From positions 62,001 to 126,000 of the forward strand of contig MDLF01000074.1 in assembly GCA_001730095.1 (NCBI GenBank): 64,000 nucleotides of DNA, read 5' to 3'. Made by a program: the position numbers and the translations under genes. The notes under the pieces are model-generated. The model was not told the origin of the DNA and did not search any database. It saw only the letters and a program-made list of their open reading frames with translations. How positions within the stretch are numbered: position 1 is the stretch's first letter; each line of letters begins with the position of its first letter. Source of the stretch: Rhodobacteraceae bacterium (ex Bugula neritina AB1) (GTDB lineage Bacteria; Pseudomonadota; Alphaproteobacteria; Rhodobacterales; Rhodobacteraceae). Below are positions 45,657 to 55,060 of the stretch, piece after piece.

Positions 45657-46100
45657 ATGAAAAACCTGAAGAAACAGCGCCGTATCCAGGTCATCGCGAT
45701 TGCCGCGGTGGCCCTGATCGCAGCTACGTCTTTGATCGGCTATGCCCTGCAGGACGGCATCAACTACTTCCGCTCGCCCAGTCAGGTGGCCGAAGAACCG
45801 CCGCAGCCAACGGAAGTGTTCCGCATCGGCGGGCTGGTGGCAGAAGGCTCGCTGCAGCGCGGCCAGGGAGAAACCGTGCGCTTTGCCGTCACCGACGGCG
45901 GCGCCACGGTGCAGGTCGCCTATACCGGCGTGCTGCCGGATCTGTTTGAGGAAAACCAGGGCATGGTCGGCACTGGACGTTACGTGAACGGCGTATTCGA
46001 AGCCTCTGAAATTCTGGCCAAACACGATGAAACCTATATGCCCAAGGAAGTCATGGATGCACTGAAAGAGCAGGGGGTCTATCAGGAGCCCGAGGCCTGA
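45657..46100 (+). CDS. ccmE: Cytochrome c maturation heme chaperone CcmE
   Basis: A 147-residue periplasmic heme chaperone anchored by one N-terminal helix (about 10-30). The covalent heme-binding His is H123 and the axial Tyr Y127, in AKHDETYMPKEV. The beta-barrel core includes FRIGGLVAEGSL. It takes heme from CcmC/CcmD and hands it to CcmF/CcmH. The ccmF and ccmH genes are downstream, but an endolysin and a holin gene come between. Confidence 0.96.
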   Translation: MKNLKKQRRIQVIAIAAVALIAATSLIGYALQDGINYFRSPSQVAEEPPQPTEVFRIGGLVAEGSLQRGQGETVRFAVTDGGATVQVAYTGVLPDLFEENQGMVGTGRYVNGVFEASEILAKHDETYMPKEVMDALKEQGVYQEPEA

Positions 46101-46116
46101 GACGCGGTGTCAGAGC

Positions 46117-46196
46117 GGGGTGCTCCCGCCGCAGATACGCCTCCCTTTGGGGAGGCGTTTTGCGTTGGGCCCGGCGCCGCGCGATGCGCGGCGCGG
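46117..46196. repeat. Intergenic repeat family B, copy 2
   Basis: It has the same outer boxes as 43440-43522 (GGGGTGCTCCCGCCG, then GTTGGGCCCGGCGCCGCGC and GCGCGGCGC). The central hairpin is replaced by ACGCCTCCC/GGGAGGCGT plus TTTT, which works as a terminator. Both copies point the same way. Confidence 0.75.
46137..46161 (+). terminator. Terminator after ccmE
   Basis: ACGCCTCCC pairs perfectly with GGGAGGCGT over a 4-nt loop and is followed by TTTT, 37 bp past the ccmE stop. It separates ccmE transcription from the endolysin/holin pair. Confidence 0.82.
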
Positions 46197-46296
46197 CAGC
46201 GCATTTCGCGGGTGTTGCACAGCCTGCGTACGGTGGTGTCAGGGGATCTTAGGTCCCTTACGGCAGCATGAGCCAAACCAAAAACGGTGAGGTGGC

Positions 46297-46908
46297 ATGC
46301 AGACAGTTACTCAAATCGCTGAAGCAATCGTGGCCCGCGAAGGCGGCTTTGTGAATGATCCGGACGATCCGGGCGGCGCCACCAAATACGGGGTGACCAT
46401 CGCCACCATGCGACGCCTTGGGCTGGATCTGACCGGCGACGGGGCGGTGAATGTGCAAGACGTGCAGGCGCTGAGCAGACCGCAGGCGGTAGAGATTTTC
46501 ATCCGCCACTATTTCGAGGCGCCCCGCATCGCAACCCTGCCGGCCTGCCTGCAGGCATCGGTGTTTGACATGTATGTGAATGCAGGCAGCAATGCGGTGC
46601 GTATCCTGCAGCGGCTGTTGACCGAAATGGGGTTTGATGTGGCAGCCGATGGCGCCATTGGCCCGCTGACTGCCGCTGCGGCTGAGCAGGCGGCATTGGT
46701 TGACGCAAGCGCCCTGCGCGACGCCTACGGCATTGCCCGCCGCAACTACTACTTTCGCCTGGCAGACCGCCGCCCGGCCAGCCGCAAATTTGCCCGCGCC
46801 CGCGACGGAACCAAAGGCGGCTGGATCAAACGGGCTGAGGAGTTCATTTCTGCTCAATACCATCTGAGCCAGCAGGCATTTCAGCGGAGGACAGCGGCAT
46901 GGGGCTGA
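46297..46908 (+). CDS. GH108-type N-acetylmuramidase (endolysin)
   Basis: A 203-residue lysozyme-like enzyme. The catalytic Glu is E15 in AREGGFVNDPDDPGGATKYG, the family signature of GH108 (holin-associated muramidases). The C-terminal half is a small peptidoglycan-binding region (AADGAIGPLTAAAAEQAALV). There is no signal peptide, so it needs the adjacent holin to reach the cell wall. It overlaps the holin gene by 10 bases. In R. capsulatus a comparable pair lyses cells releasing the gene transfer agent. Confidence 0.88.
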   Translation: MQTVTQIAEAIVAREGGFVNDPDDPGGATKYGVTIATMRRLGLDLTGDGAVNVQDVQALSRPQAVEIFIRHYFEAPRIATLPACLQASVFDMYVNAGSNAVRILQRLLTEMGFDVAADGAIGPLTAAAAEQAALVDASALRDAYGIARRNYYFRLADRRPASRKFARARDGTKGGWIKRAEEFISAQYHLSQQAFQRRTAAWG

Positions 46909-47474
46909 TCACGGACATCCTGGGGATGGTTTTTGGCAGTCCGCGCAACGTGTTGCGGGAAACCGTTGAAGTGTTCAGGGAAAACGCCGAGGCCGGAGCA
47001 ATCCGCGCCCATCAATTGCAGGACGCAGCGCTGACCCAGTTGGCAGCCGAATTCCAATATGGCGGCAAAAGCCGGTTCGACCACTTCATGGACGGCGTCA
47101 ACCGGCTGCCGCGGCCCATGCTGGCGCTTGGCACAATGGCGCTGCTGATCTCTGCTCTTAGCGATCCAGTCTGGTTTGCCGCCCGGATGCAGGGGCTGGC
47201 GCTGGTGCCGGAACCCTTGTGGTGGCTCCTTGGGGTCATCGTCTCCTTCTATTTCGGAGCACGTCATCAGATGAAAAGCCTGGCGTTCCAGCAGGGGCTG
47301 GCTGCCAGTATTGCGCAGGTGCCGCAGGTCACCCGGAACATCGCCGCGCTGGAAGCCTTGCGAGCGGACACTCCTGCGACAGCTGCCACCGGCACCGATG
47401 CAGACGCGCAGCTGGATGCCACTGAAACGGAAGCCAACCCGGCATTGCGGGACTGGAAAACCAGTCGGGGCTAA
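46899..47474 (+). CDS. Three-TM holin
   Basis: A 191-residue holin-like membrane protein. After a charged N-terminal segment, hydrophobic stretches at about 70-92 (PRPMLALGTMALLISALSD) and 100-130 (WWLLGVIVSFYFGARHQM) cross the membrane. A long polar cytoplasmic tail, rich in Ala, Thr and Asp, follows. This matches the Holin_3TMs type. Its start lies inside the endolysin gene, and ccmF begins 112 bp downstream. Confidence 0.8.
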   Translation: MGLITDILGMVFGSPRNVLRETVEVFRENAEAGAIRAHQLQDAALTQLAAEFQYGGKSRFDHFMDGVNRLPRPMLALGTMALLISALSDPVWFAARMQGLALVPEPLWWLLGVIVSFYFGARHQMKSLAFQQGLAASIAQVPQVTRNIAALEALRADTPATAATGTDADAQLDATETEANPALRDWKTSRG

Positions 47475-47585
47475 TCACAATTTGCCCACTGCGGCGGCAT
47501 GGCGCGGGGTTTGCCATTGGCCCTGCCGGCAGACAGGCGTATAGGGAAAGCCATCCTGACTGAGCATGCATGGACATATCGGCAC

Positions 47586-49550
47586 ATGATCACAGAACTC
47601 GGACACTTCGCCCTAATTCTCGCCTTCATGATTGCCATCGTGCAGGCTGTTGTTCCCCTGATCGGCGCTCATAAACGCTGGCCCGGCTGGATGGCCGTGG
47701 CAGAGCCTGCGGCACAGGCGCAATTCCTGTTTACCGCCTTTGCCTTTGGCGCGCTGATGTGGGGGTTCATCACCTCTGATTTCTCGCTGAAGCTGGTGAC
47801 GCTGAACAGCCATTCGGCGAAGCCGATGCTGTACAAGATCTCCGGAACTTGGGGCAACCACGAGGGTTCGATGTTGCTGTGGGTGTTGATTGTCAGCCTG
47901 TTTGGCGCCATGGCCTCTGTCTTTGGCGGCGGACTGCCACCAACGCTGAAGGCGCGGGTGCTGTCGGTGCAGGCCGCGATTGGTGTTGCCTTCTTTGCTT
48001 TCATCCTGTTCACCTCCAACCCGTTCCTGCGTCTGACCGTGCCGCCGTTTGACGGCCAAGACCTGAACCCGCTGCTGCAAGATCCCGGCCTCGCCTTCCA
48101 CCCACCGTTCCTCTATCTGGGATATGTGGGGCTTTCGATGGCGTTTTCCTTTGCCGTCGCCGCATTGATTGAGGGCCGGGTCGATGCCGCCTGGGGCCGC
48201 TGGGTGCGTCCCTGGACGCTGGCCGCCTGGGTGTTTCTGACCATCGGCATCGCGCTGGGGTCCTGGTGGGCCTATTACGAGCTGGGATGGGGCGGGTTCT
48301 GGTTCTGGGACCCGGTCGAGAACGCCTCCTTTATGCCTTGGCTGCTGGCGGCGGCGCTGCTGCATTCTGCCATCGTGGTGGAAAAACGCGAAGCGCTGAA
48401 AAGCTGGACCATCCTGCTGGCGATCCTGGCGTTCGGTTTCTCGCTGATCGGCACCTTCATCGTGCGTTCCGGCATCATCACCAGTGTGCACGCCTTTGCC
48501 AATGACCCGGAACGCGGGGTGTTCATCCTGTTCATCCTGGCCTTTTTCACCGGCGGCGCGCTGACGCTGTTTGCCGCACGCGCCCAAGCGATGGAAGCCA
48601 AGGGGCTGTTTGGCATCGTCAGCCGCGAAACCGCGCTGGTTGCCAACAACATCCTGCTGGCTGTGAGCTGTTTTGTGGTCTTTTTTGGCACCGTCTGGCC
48701 GATTGTTGCGGAGATGGTCTTTGACCGCAAGCTGAGCGTCGGTGCGCCGTTCTTTGACGCAGCCTTTACGCCGTTCATGGTGGTGCTGGGGCTTTTGCTG
48801 CCGGTGGGCGCCATGCTGCCGTGGAAGCGCGGGCGCATTGGCCGCGCCGCCTGGCAGCTGCGCTATGTGTTCCTGCTTGCAGTATCGCTGGGCGTATTGG
48901 CCTGGGCCCTGCAGACCGGCAAGTCCGCGCTGGGTCCGGTGGGACTGTTTCTTGGCTCCTGGCTGGTGTTTGGCGCGCTGGCCGATCTGTGGCTGCGCAG
49001 CGGAAGATCAAACCGTCTTCAGCGCATGCTGCGTTTGCCCAGGGCCGACTGGGGCAAGGCCGTGGCCCATGGCGGCCTTGGCATCACCATCTTTGCCATC
49101 GCCGGGCTGACAGCCTGGGAGCAGGAAGACATCCGTGTTGCCCGTATTGGTGAGCCGTTTGACGTTGGCGCCTTTACCCTCGTGCTCAGGGACGTCAGCC
49201 GCGAGCAGGGGCCGAACTATTTCACCACCAGAGGCCGGGTTGAGGTCACCCGCAATGGGCAGCCGGAAGCTGTGTTGTTCCCGGAAAAACGCGACTATCC
49301 CGTCGCTCGGATGCCGACCACCGAGGCGGCCATCGACTATCGCGTGACCCGCGATCTTTATGTGGTGCTTGGGGATCAGCAGGCCGACGGCAGCTGGACC
49401 ATGCGCACCTATATCAAGCCTTTTGCGAACTGGATCTGGGCTGGCTGCATCCTGATGTCCATCGGCGGGCTTCTCAGCCTTAGCGACCGGCGGTTCAGGG
49501 TGGCTGCGGGGGCGCGTAAAACACCATCGGCAGGAGTGCCTGCGGAATGA
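47586..49550 (+). CDS. ccmF: Cytochrome c heme lyase subunit CcmF
   Basis: A 654-residue inner-membrane protein that ligates heme to apocytochrome c. The WWD heme-handling region reads SWWAYYELGWGGFWFWDPVE (about residue 225), and about 15 helices are visible. Conserved His residues are found outside the helices. The ATG at 47586 begins the family's usual MITELGHFALILA. It ends in ATGA, overlapping the ccmH start. Confidence 0.97.
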   Translation: MITELGHFALILAFMIAIVQAVVPLIGAHKRWPGWMAVAEPAAQAQFLFTAFAFGALMWGFITSDFSLKLVTLNSHSAKPMLYKISGTWGNHEGSMLLWVLIVSLFGAMASVFGGGLPPTLKARVLSVQAAIGVAFFAFILFTSNPFLRLTVPPFDGQDLNPLLQDPGLAFHPPFLYLGYVGLSMAFSFAVAALIEGRVDAAWGRWVRPWTLAAWVFLTIGIALGSWWAYYELGWGGFWFWDPVENASFMPWLLAAALLHSAIVVEKREALKSWTILLAILAFGFSLIGTFIVRSGIITSVHAFANDPERGVFILFILAFFTGGALTLFAARAQAMEAKGLFGIVSRETALVANNILLAVSCFVVFFGTVWPIVAEMVFDRKLSVGAPFFDAAFTPFMVVLGLLLPVGAMLPWKRGRIGRAAWQLRYVFLLAVSLGVLAWALQTGKSALGPVGLFLGSWLVFGALADLWLRSGRSNRLQRMLRLPRADWGKAVAHGGLGITIFAIAGLTAWEQEDIRVARIGEPFDVGAFTLVLRDVSREQGPNYFTTRGRVEVTRNGQPEAVLFPEKRDYPVARMPTTEAAIDYRVTRDLYVVLGDQQADGSWTMRTYIKPFANWIWAGCILMSIGGLLSLSDRRFRVAAGARKTPSAGVPAE

Positions 49551-50029
49551 AACACATGCGTCTTCTGTTCCTTGCGCTGGTCGCGATCATGGCCACGGTT
49601 GTTATGGTTCCGGCACCAGTGTTTGCGGTGGAACCCGATGAAGTGCTGCAGGACCCGGCGCTGGAAGCCCGCGCGCGGGAGCTGTCCGAAGAGCTGCGCT
49701 GCCTGGTCTGCCGCAATGAAAGCATCGATGAATCCAATGCGGATCTGGCCCGCGACCTGAGGGTGCTGCTACGTGAGCGGCTGGTGGCTGGCGACAGCAA
49801 CAGCGAGGCCATCGGCTTTATTGTTGACCGCTATGGTGAATACGTGTTGCTGAAACCAACCGTGCGGGGTGCCAATCTGCTGCTGTGGGCAGCAGGCCCC
49901 CTGATGCTGCTGGCCGCGCTAGCTATTGGCGTCTTTTATGTCCGCGGCCGTGCCCGCAAGCCCAAGGCATCCGAGCAGGGTTTGAGCGCAGAAGAGCAGC
50001 AGCGGCTGAGGGAAATCCTGGAGGATTGA
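49547..50029 (+). CDS. ccmH: Cytochrome c maturation protein CcmH (CycL)
   Basis: A 160-residue periplasmic thioredoxin-like protein. It has a signal peptide (residues 1-27), the redox motif LRCLVCRN with C52 and C55, and one C-terminal membrane helix (about 112-132) followed by a charged tail. It reduces the apocytochrome CXXCH disulfide for heme ligation. The motif has Arg in place of the common Gln. Coupled to ccmF by a 4-base overlap. No ccmI follows. Confidence 0.95.
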   Translation: MKHMRLLFLALVAIMATVVMVPAPVFAVEPDEVLQDPALEARARELSEELRCLVCRNESIDESNADLARDLRVLLRERLVAGDSNSEAIGFIVDRYGEYVLLKPTVRGANLLLWAAGPLMLLAALAIGVFYVRGRARKPKASEQGLSAEEQQRLREILED

Positions 50030-50139
50030 CGCGGGGTCTGTCTTTCCGGCTTGCAGCCTTTGCGTCACGATGTCTGCCAACCGGCCTGTGCGGCAGCTCT
50101 GCCGCGCGGCCCAAGGCATTTGTTAGATAGGGCAATCCG

Positions 50140-50919
50140 ATGGAATACAAAGAAATCCTGTTTACGCTGCAGGACGGGCTTGCGGTGATTACGCTGAACC
50201 GGGAAGCACGCAAGAATGCGCTGACCAGCCGGATGCGCTCCGAGATCACCCATGCGATGCGGATGGCCGCAGGCGATGCGCGCGCAGTGGTGCTGACCGG
50301 CGCCGGCGATGCTTTCTGCTCGGGCCAGGACCTGAGCGATGCAGGCAATAACGGCGGCAAGCTGGATCTGGAGCGCACGCTGCGCGATGAATACCTGCCG
50401 ATGCTGCAGGCGATCTATGACTGCCCGGTGCCGGTGCTGGCTGCTGTCAACGGTGCTGCAGCCGGTGCGGGCGCCAATCTGGCGCTGGCGGCGGATGTGG
50501 TGATTGCCTCCGAAAGCGCGTTCTTCATGCAGGCCTTTACCAAGATCGGCCTGATCCCCGATGCTGGCGGCACCTGGTTCCTGCCGCGCCAGATCGGCCT
50601 GGCCAAGGCAACCGGTGCAGCGCTGTTCGCCGATCGCATCAGCGCCCGTCAGGCCAGCGATTGGGGCATGATCTGGGAAGCGGTGTCAGACGCGGAGTTC
50701 GACGCCCATTGGCGCGCGCGTGCCGCCTATCTGGCAGAAGGGCCGACCAAGGCGCTGGCGGCAACCAAGGCTGCCCTGCGCGACAGTTACACCCGCACCC
50801 TGGCAGAGCAGTTGTCGGAAGAGGCGCATCTGCAGGGCCAATGCGGCAAGACCCGCGATTTCCTGGAAGGGGTCACCGCCTTCATGGAAAAGCGCCCCGC
50901 GAAGTTCGAGGGGCGCTGA
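50140..50919 (+). CDS. Enoyl-CoA hydratase/isomerase (PaaG-like)
   Basis: A 259-residue crotonase-family enzyme. FCSGQDLSDA (about residue 66) and AAVNGAAAGAGANLALAAD (about 103-121) form the oxyanion hole, and the ITKIGLIPDAGGTWFLPR-like region carries an acidic residue. The order of residues is like PaaG (phenylacetyl-CoA epoxide isomerase). With ior in the window, phenylacetate breakdown is plausible, but a simple enoyl-CoA hydratase cannot be excluded. It is not part of a visible paa cluster. Confidence 0.85.
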   Translation: MEYKEILFTLQDGLAVITLNREARKNALTSRMRSEITHAMRMAAGDARAVVLTGAGDAFCSGQDLSDAGNNGGKLDLERTLRDEYLPMLQAIYDCPVPVLAAVNGAAAGAGANLALAADVVIASESAFFMQAFTKIGLIPDAGGTWFLPRQIGLAKATGAALFADRISARQASDWGMIWEAVSDAEFDAHWRARAAYLAEGPTKALAATKAALRDSYTRTLAEQLSEEAHLQGQCGKTRDFLEGVTAFMEKRPAKFEGR

Positions 50920-50993
50920 GGCGGAAAGAACCGTAACTGTTTCCGTGTCTTAGCCGAGGTGCGGAAACTTGCCTTTCTAAAAGCGAGGCTTTG

Positions 50994-51857
50994 TCAGATC
51001 ACGTTGTCGGCCCGTTCGACAATGGATACGTCGCCGATGGTAAAATCCCCACCGACGCCGGGCAGGCGAGCAACCAGAACATTGTCTGCAAAGAGCAGCG
51101 CTTCACCCTCGCCACCGGAGAGATGGTTCACCGAAAGGTTTGGCAAAGGGCCCTCGTTGTCGTGCGAATACACCAGGACGTCTTCACTAGGGTTGAAGTC
51201 AGTCACGATCACCGGATCATGGCTTGAGACAACCCAATCGCCTACTCCCAGAATATCATTGCCATCTCCGAGGGTTACTGTGTCACCATCACCGGCAAAG
51301 ACAGTATCATCGCCAGCACCGGCGAAGATTTCGTCGGCCTGCTCGTCTGTGTCGGTGGACGGCGTATAGTACTGGTTTAGCTCGGAAAAATCGGTAATTC
51401 TGCCATCGATGACTCCTCGCGAAAACTCCACGATTCCTTCACCATCCACTGCTGTAGTTGCGAAAATCAAATCGTTTCCGCCGTCGCCATGGATCGTATC
51501 ACTTCCTGCATTGTCAACAAGAGTGTCATCGTCCGCTCCGCCGCGCAGAAAGTCGTTTCCTTCTCCTCCGACTAAAACGTCCTCGCCATCACCGCCAAAC
51601 AACCGGTCGTCGCCGCCGCGGCCTTCCGCCAGATCATTGCCGTCCCTCAGGAAAATTGTTTCGTCCTGATTGCTTGCGGTGAAGTCATCATCCCCATCCG
51701 AGGTTGTGATAGTGCTGCCGCTTGTAACTGGCAGAGTATCAGGTGCATCGGGACTAACGGTTTCCTCTGCCTGAGTAGTCCCGTCGTCATCTTCGTCCAA
51801 TGCCAGTGCCACGCCGCCGATGGTGAGGCCGATACCAAGCAAGATCAATAGTTCCAT
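50994..51857 (-). CDS. RTX-repeat calcium-binding protein 2 (N-terminal TM)
   Basis: A 287-residue acidic protein. Residues 1-20 are a hydrophobic helix (MELLILLGIGLTIGGVALAL) and are followed by DEDDDG. RTX nonapeptides (GGDGEDVLV, GGEGNDFLR and others) fill about 65-140, with a second block near 180-215. The C-terminal module has ALLFADNVLVARLPGVGG, parallel to the RTX protein at 30297. The start is the ATG at 51857, by analogy with that paralogue; a GTG 27 codons upstream is also open. The gene is monocistronic. Confidence 0.8.
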   Translation of the reverse strand: MELLILLGIGLTIGGVALALDEDDDGTTQAEETVSPDAPDTLPVTSGSTITTSDGDDDFTASNQDETIFLRDGNDLAEGRGGDDRLFGGDGEDVLVGGEGNDFLRGGADDDTLVDNAGSDTIHGDGGNDLIFATTAVDGEGIVEFSRGVIDGRITDFSELNQYYTPSTDTDEQADEIFAGAGDDTVFAGDGDTVTLGDGNDILGVGDWVVSSHDPVIVTDFNPSEDVLVYSHDNEGPLPNLSVNHLSGGEGEALLFADNVLVARLPGVGGDFTIGDVSIVERADNVI

Positions 51858-52100
51858 TTCGTCAATCCATTGCTGTCCGGCGGAGGATGTGGTGCCATCA
51901 AAACTCTGGGCGGTCCGCCAAAGGGAAGAAATCTCCACAGCTCAATATTAGGTTGCACGCACTCAGTCAAATACCGATAAATACTGAACTAATTAGAGAA
52001 ACGATCCTTTTGTTTTTGTGGAATTGTTTCAATTATCCATCATGATCACGGCCTCCTGAACTGGCCTTCAAGACTGAGCGGCCAAAAGGGCGAGCGAGTG
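51858..52100. other. Promoter region of RTX gene 2
   Basis: AT-rich non-coding DNA before the leftward RTX gene, with no clear palindrome or second gene. The gltA terminator begins at its right edge. Confidence 0.5.
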
Positions 52101-52135
52101 CAAACAAAAACGCCCCGCAGTGTGCAGGGCGTTTG
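52101..52135 (-). terminator. Rho-independent terminator of gltA
   Basis: AAACGCCC pairs with GGGCGTTT, closing an inner imperfect stem around GCAGTGTGCA. Read leftward it runs into GTTTTTG, 23 bp past the gltA stop. Confidence 0.85.
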
Positions 52136-52157
52136 AACTGATGTGAACTGGCGCCGA

Positions 52158-53453
52158 TTAGCGCTGTTCGATATCCGTGTAGTCGCGCATGGTTTCGCCC
52201 AGATACAGCTGGCGCGGGCGGCCGATCTTGTTCTGAGGATCGGCGATCATTTCCTTCCACTGCGAGATCCAGCCGACGGTGCGCGACAGCGCAAAGATCG
52301 GGGTGAACATCGAAGTCGGGAAGCCCATCGCCTCGAGGATGATGCCGGAGTAGAAATCAACGTTCGGGAACAGCTTCTTCTCGATGAAGTAGGGATCGTT
52401 GAGTGCGGTCTGCTCCAGCTCCTTGGCGACCTGCAGGAGCGGGTTGTTCTCGACGCCCAGCAGCTCCAGAACTTCATCTGCCGACTGTTTCAGCACGGTC
52501 GCGCGCGGGTCGGTGTTTTTGTACACGCGGTGGCCAAAACCCATCAGGCGGAACGGGTCGTTCTTGTCTTTGGCGCGGTCAATGAATTCCGGAATGCGGT
52601 CGACGGTGCCGATTTCCTTGAGCATCTCCAGGCAGGCCTGATTGGCGCCACCATGAGCAGGTCCCCAGAGACAGGCGATGCCGGCTGCAATACAGGCAAA
52701 GGGGTTTGCCCCAGAAGAAGACGCCAGACGCACGGTGGAGGTCGAAGCGTTCTGTTCATGATCCGCATGCAGAGTCAGGATGCGGTCCATCGCCCGGCTG
52801 AGGATCGGGTTCACGTGGTATTCTTCGGCCGGGACCGAGAAGCACATGTGAAGGAAGTTCGCGGCGTAATCCAGATCGTTCTTCGGATACACGAACGGCT
52901 GTCCAACCGAATATTTATAGGCCATTGCAGCAATGGTCGGCAGTTTGGCGATCAGGCGGACGGCTGCAACCTCGCGCTGCCAGGGGTCAGTCACATCCAG
53001 CGAGTCATGATAGAAGGCGGACATTGCGCCAACAACACCCACCAAGGTTGCCATCGGATGCGCATCACGGCGGAACCCGCGGAAGAAGTTGTGCATCTGC
53101 TCATGCACCATGGTGTGACGGGTCACACGGACCTCGAAATCCTCTAGCTGTGAGGCGGTCGGCAGTTCGCCGTAAAGCAGCAGGTAGCAGACTTCGAGGT
53201 AATGCGATTTGCCGGCCAGCTGGTCAATCGGATAGCCGCGGTGCAAAAGCTCACCCTTGTCGCCGTCGATATAGGTGATGGTGCTGTCGCAGCTGGCAGT
53301 CGAGGTAAAGCCCGGATCGTAGGTGAACACGCCCGCCTGGGCATAAAGCTTGCGGATGTCGACAACATCGGGTCCGGCGGTCGGCGAGAAAATGGGCAGC
53401 TCATAGCTTTCACCATCAAGCGTGAGCGTTGCTGACTTCTGTGTGTCGGTCAT
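52158..53453 (-). CDS. gltA: Citrate synthase
   Basis: A 431-residue enzyme condensing acetyl-CoA and oxaloacetate, entry to the TCA cycle. The active-site His segments are [19 protein letters not shown] and [10 protein letters not shown], and the acidic residue is in [14 protein letters not shown]. It has the N-terminal beta-rich domain of the hexameric type II enzymes ([17 protein letters not shown]). It is monocistronic, with its promoter between 53454 and 53580. Confidence 0.97.
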   Translation of the reverse strand: MTDTQKSATLTLDGESYELPIFSPTAGPDVVDIRKLYAQAGVFTYDPGFTSTASCDSTITYIDGDKGELLHRGYPIDQLAGKSHYLEVCYLLLYGELPTASQLEDFEVRVTRHTMVHEQMHNFFRGFRRDAHPMATLVGVVGAMSAFYHDSLDVTDPWQREVAAVRLIAKLPTIAAMAYKYSVGQPFVYPKNDLDYAANFLHMCFSVPAEEYHVNPILSRAMDRILTLHADHEQNASTSTVRLASSSGANPFACIAAGIACLWGPAHGGANQACLEMLKEIGTVDRIPEFIDRAKDKNDPFRLMGFGHRVYKNTDPRATVLKQSADEVLELLGVENNPLLQVAKELEQTALNDPYFIEKKLFPNVDFYSGIILEAMGFPTSMFTPIFALSRTVGWISQWKEMIADPQNKIGRPRQLYLGETMRDYTDIEQR

Positions 53454-53516
53454 TATTGTCCCTTCCTGTTGCGGGCATAAGAGACACCCGGTTCGAGTGC
53501 GCTCATGCAGGCAGCG

Positions 53517-53536
53517 CCTGCGCGGATTCGCGCAGG
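53517..53536 (-). terminator. Perfect hairpin after gltX
   Basis: CCTGCGCG and CGCGCAGG pair over GATT. The hairpin lies about 45 bp after the gltX stop, in the gltA promoter region, and has no U-run. It is a possible weak terminator or mRNA end. Confidence 0.5.
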
Positions 53537-53580
53537 AGTTGTCGTATCAAAACAGGCTTTACCGGGTGTTAATACCGCTA

Positions 53581-54981
53581 TCAGCCTGTTGCGTCCTGGA
53601 GCCGGGCGAGGGTTTCCTCACGGCCCAGAATCAACATCATGTCGAACACCGAAGGCGTTACCGACCGGCCTGCAAGCACGGCCCGCAAAGGGCCGGCCAG
53701 CTTGCCGAACTTGGTATCATGGGCTTCTGCAAATGCATTCAGAAGCGCCTCCAGATCGTCACGGACCCAGCTAGCATTTTGCAGCTGCGGCGTCAATTCT
53801 TCCAGTATACCGTCGGATACAGAAGCCAGTGCTTTTTGTGCCTTCTGATCCTGGTCAAGAGGCCGTGAAGCAAGGACAAAATGCGCTTTTTCAATGAGTT
53901 CAGGGAAGGTGCGCGCCCGATCCTTGAGGCAATACATCGCATGTTCAAGCCCTTGTGACTGCGCGTCAGTCAAAGCGGTTTCCCCTGCAACGGCCAGATA
54001 GGCGCAGATTTCCTGCCGCAGTGCAGCATCATCACTGACGGCTATGTGCTGGCCGCAGAGATTCTCCAGCTTCTTGGTGTCGAACCGGGCAGGGCTTTTG
54101 CCGATGCCGGAAAGGTTAAACCAGTCCTTGGCCTGGGCGTCCGTAAAAAACTCGTCATCGCCATGCGACCAGCCAAGACGCGCCAAATAGTTGCGCATAC
54201 CGGCAGCCGGATACCCCATAGCCTGATATTCCTGCGCCCCCAGCGCGCCGTGGCGTTTGGAGAGCTTTTTGCCGTCGGCGCCGTGGATCAGCGGGATATG
54301 CGCCCAGACCGGAATGTCCCAGCCCATTGCTTCATAGATCATCATCTGCCGGGCGGCGTTGTTCAGGTGATCATCGCCGCGGATCACATGGGTGACCTGC
54401 ATGTCGTGGTCGTCCACCACCACTGCCAGCATATAGACCGGGGTGCCGTCAGAGCGCAGCAGGATCATGTCGTCAAGCTGGTCATTGCGGATGGAGACAT
54501 CGCCCTGCACTTCATCCTTGATCACGGTGGTGCCGTCCTGCGGTGCCTTGATGCGGATCACATAAGGCGCGTCCGGGTGGCTGGCCTCATCCACATCGCG
54601 CCAGGGAGAGCGATAAAGGGTTGATTTGCCCTCAGCCTTGGCCTGGTCCCGGAAGGCGGCGATTTCTTCCTGGGTGGCAAAGCATTTATAGGCTTTGCCT
54701 TCGCCCAGCAGCTGTCTGGCAACTTCGGCGTGGCGGTCCGCGCGTTCGAACTGGCTGATCACCTCGCCGTCGTGATCCAGGCCCAGCCATGCCATCCCCT
54801 GCAGGATCGCGGCGGTGGCTTCTGGGGTGGAGCGTTCGCGGTCAGTATCTTCGATCCGCAGCAGGAACTTGCCGCCGCGGCCGCGGGCGTAGAGCCAGTT
54901 GAACAGCGCGGTGCGGGCGCCGCCGATATGGAGATAGCCGGTGGGAGAAGGCGCGAAGCGGGTGACAACCGGTTGGGTCAT
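53581..54981 (-). CDS. gltX: Glutamyl-tRNA synthetase
   Basis: A 466-residue class I aminoacyl-tRNA synthetase. The HIGH box is HIGG at residues 18-21 in [17 protein letters not shown], and the KMSKS loop is KLSKR at 239-243. The C-terminal anticodon-binding helical domain is complete. Many Alphaproteobacteria have two GluRS-type genes, and which of the two this is cannot be told. The ATG at 54981 fits the family start; an ATG nine codons upstream lacks a ribosome site. Confidence 0.95.
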   Translation of the reverse strand: MTQPVVTRFAPSPTGYLHIGGARTALFNWLYARGRGGKFLLRIEDTDRERSTPEATAAILQGMAWLGLDHDGEVISQFERADRHAEVARQLLGEGKAYKCFATQEEIAAFRDQAKAEGKSTLYRSPWRDVDEASHPDAPYVIRIKAPQDGTTVIKDEVQGDVSIRNDQLDDMILLRSDGTPVYMLAVVVDDHDMQVTHVIRGDDHLNNAARQMMIYEAMGWDIPVWAHIPLIHGADGKKLSKRHGALGAQEYQAMGYPAAGMRNYLARLGWSHGDDEFFTDAQAKDWFNLSGIGKSPARFDTKKLENLCGQHIAVSDDAALRQEICAYLAVAGETALTDAQSQGLEHAMYCLKDRARTFPELIEKAHFVLASRPLDQDQKAQKALASVSDGILEELTPQLQNASWVRDDLEALLNAFAEAHDTKFGKLAGPLRAVLAGRSVTPSVFDMMLILGREETLARLQDATG

Positions 54982-55060
54982 GTGCGGAATTAACCTTTTG
55001 GAAACCATGTGAGGCGTAGTGTTTCCGCCTGTCTACCGGGCCAGAAGGCGGGGGGCAAGC

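Noticed and set aside
46297-47474. Prophage remnant
   Set aside because: Only the lysis pair is present; there are no integrase, capsid, tail or att repeats, so a GTA-type lysis module fits better.
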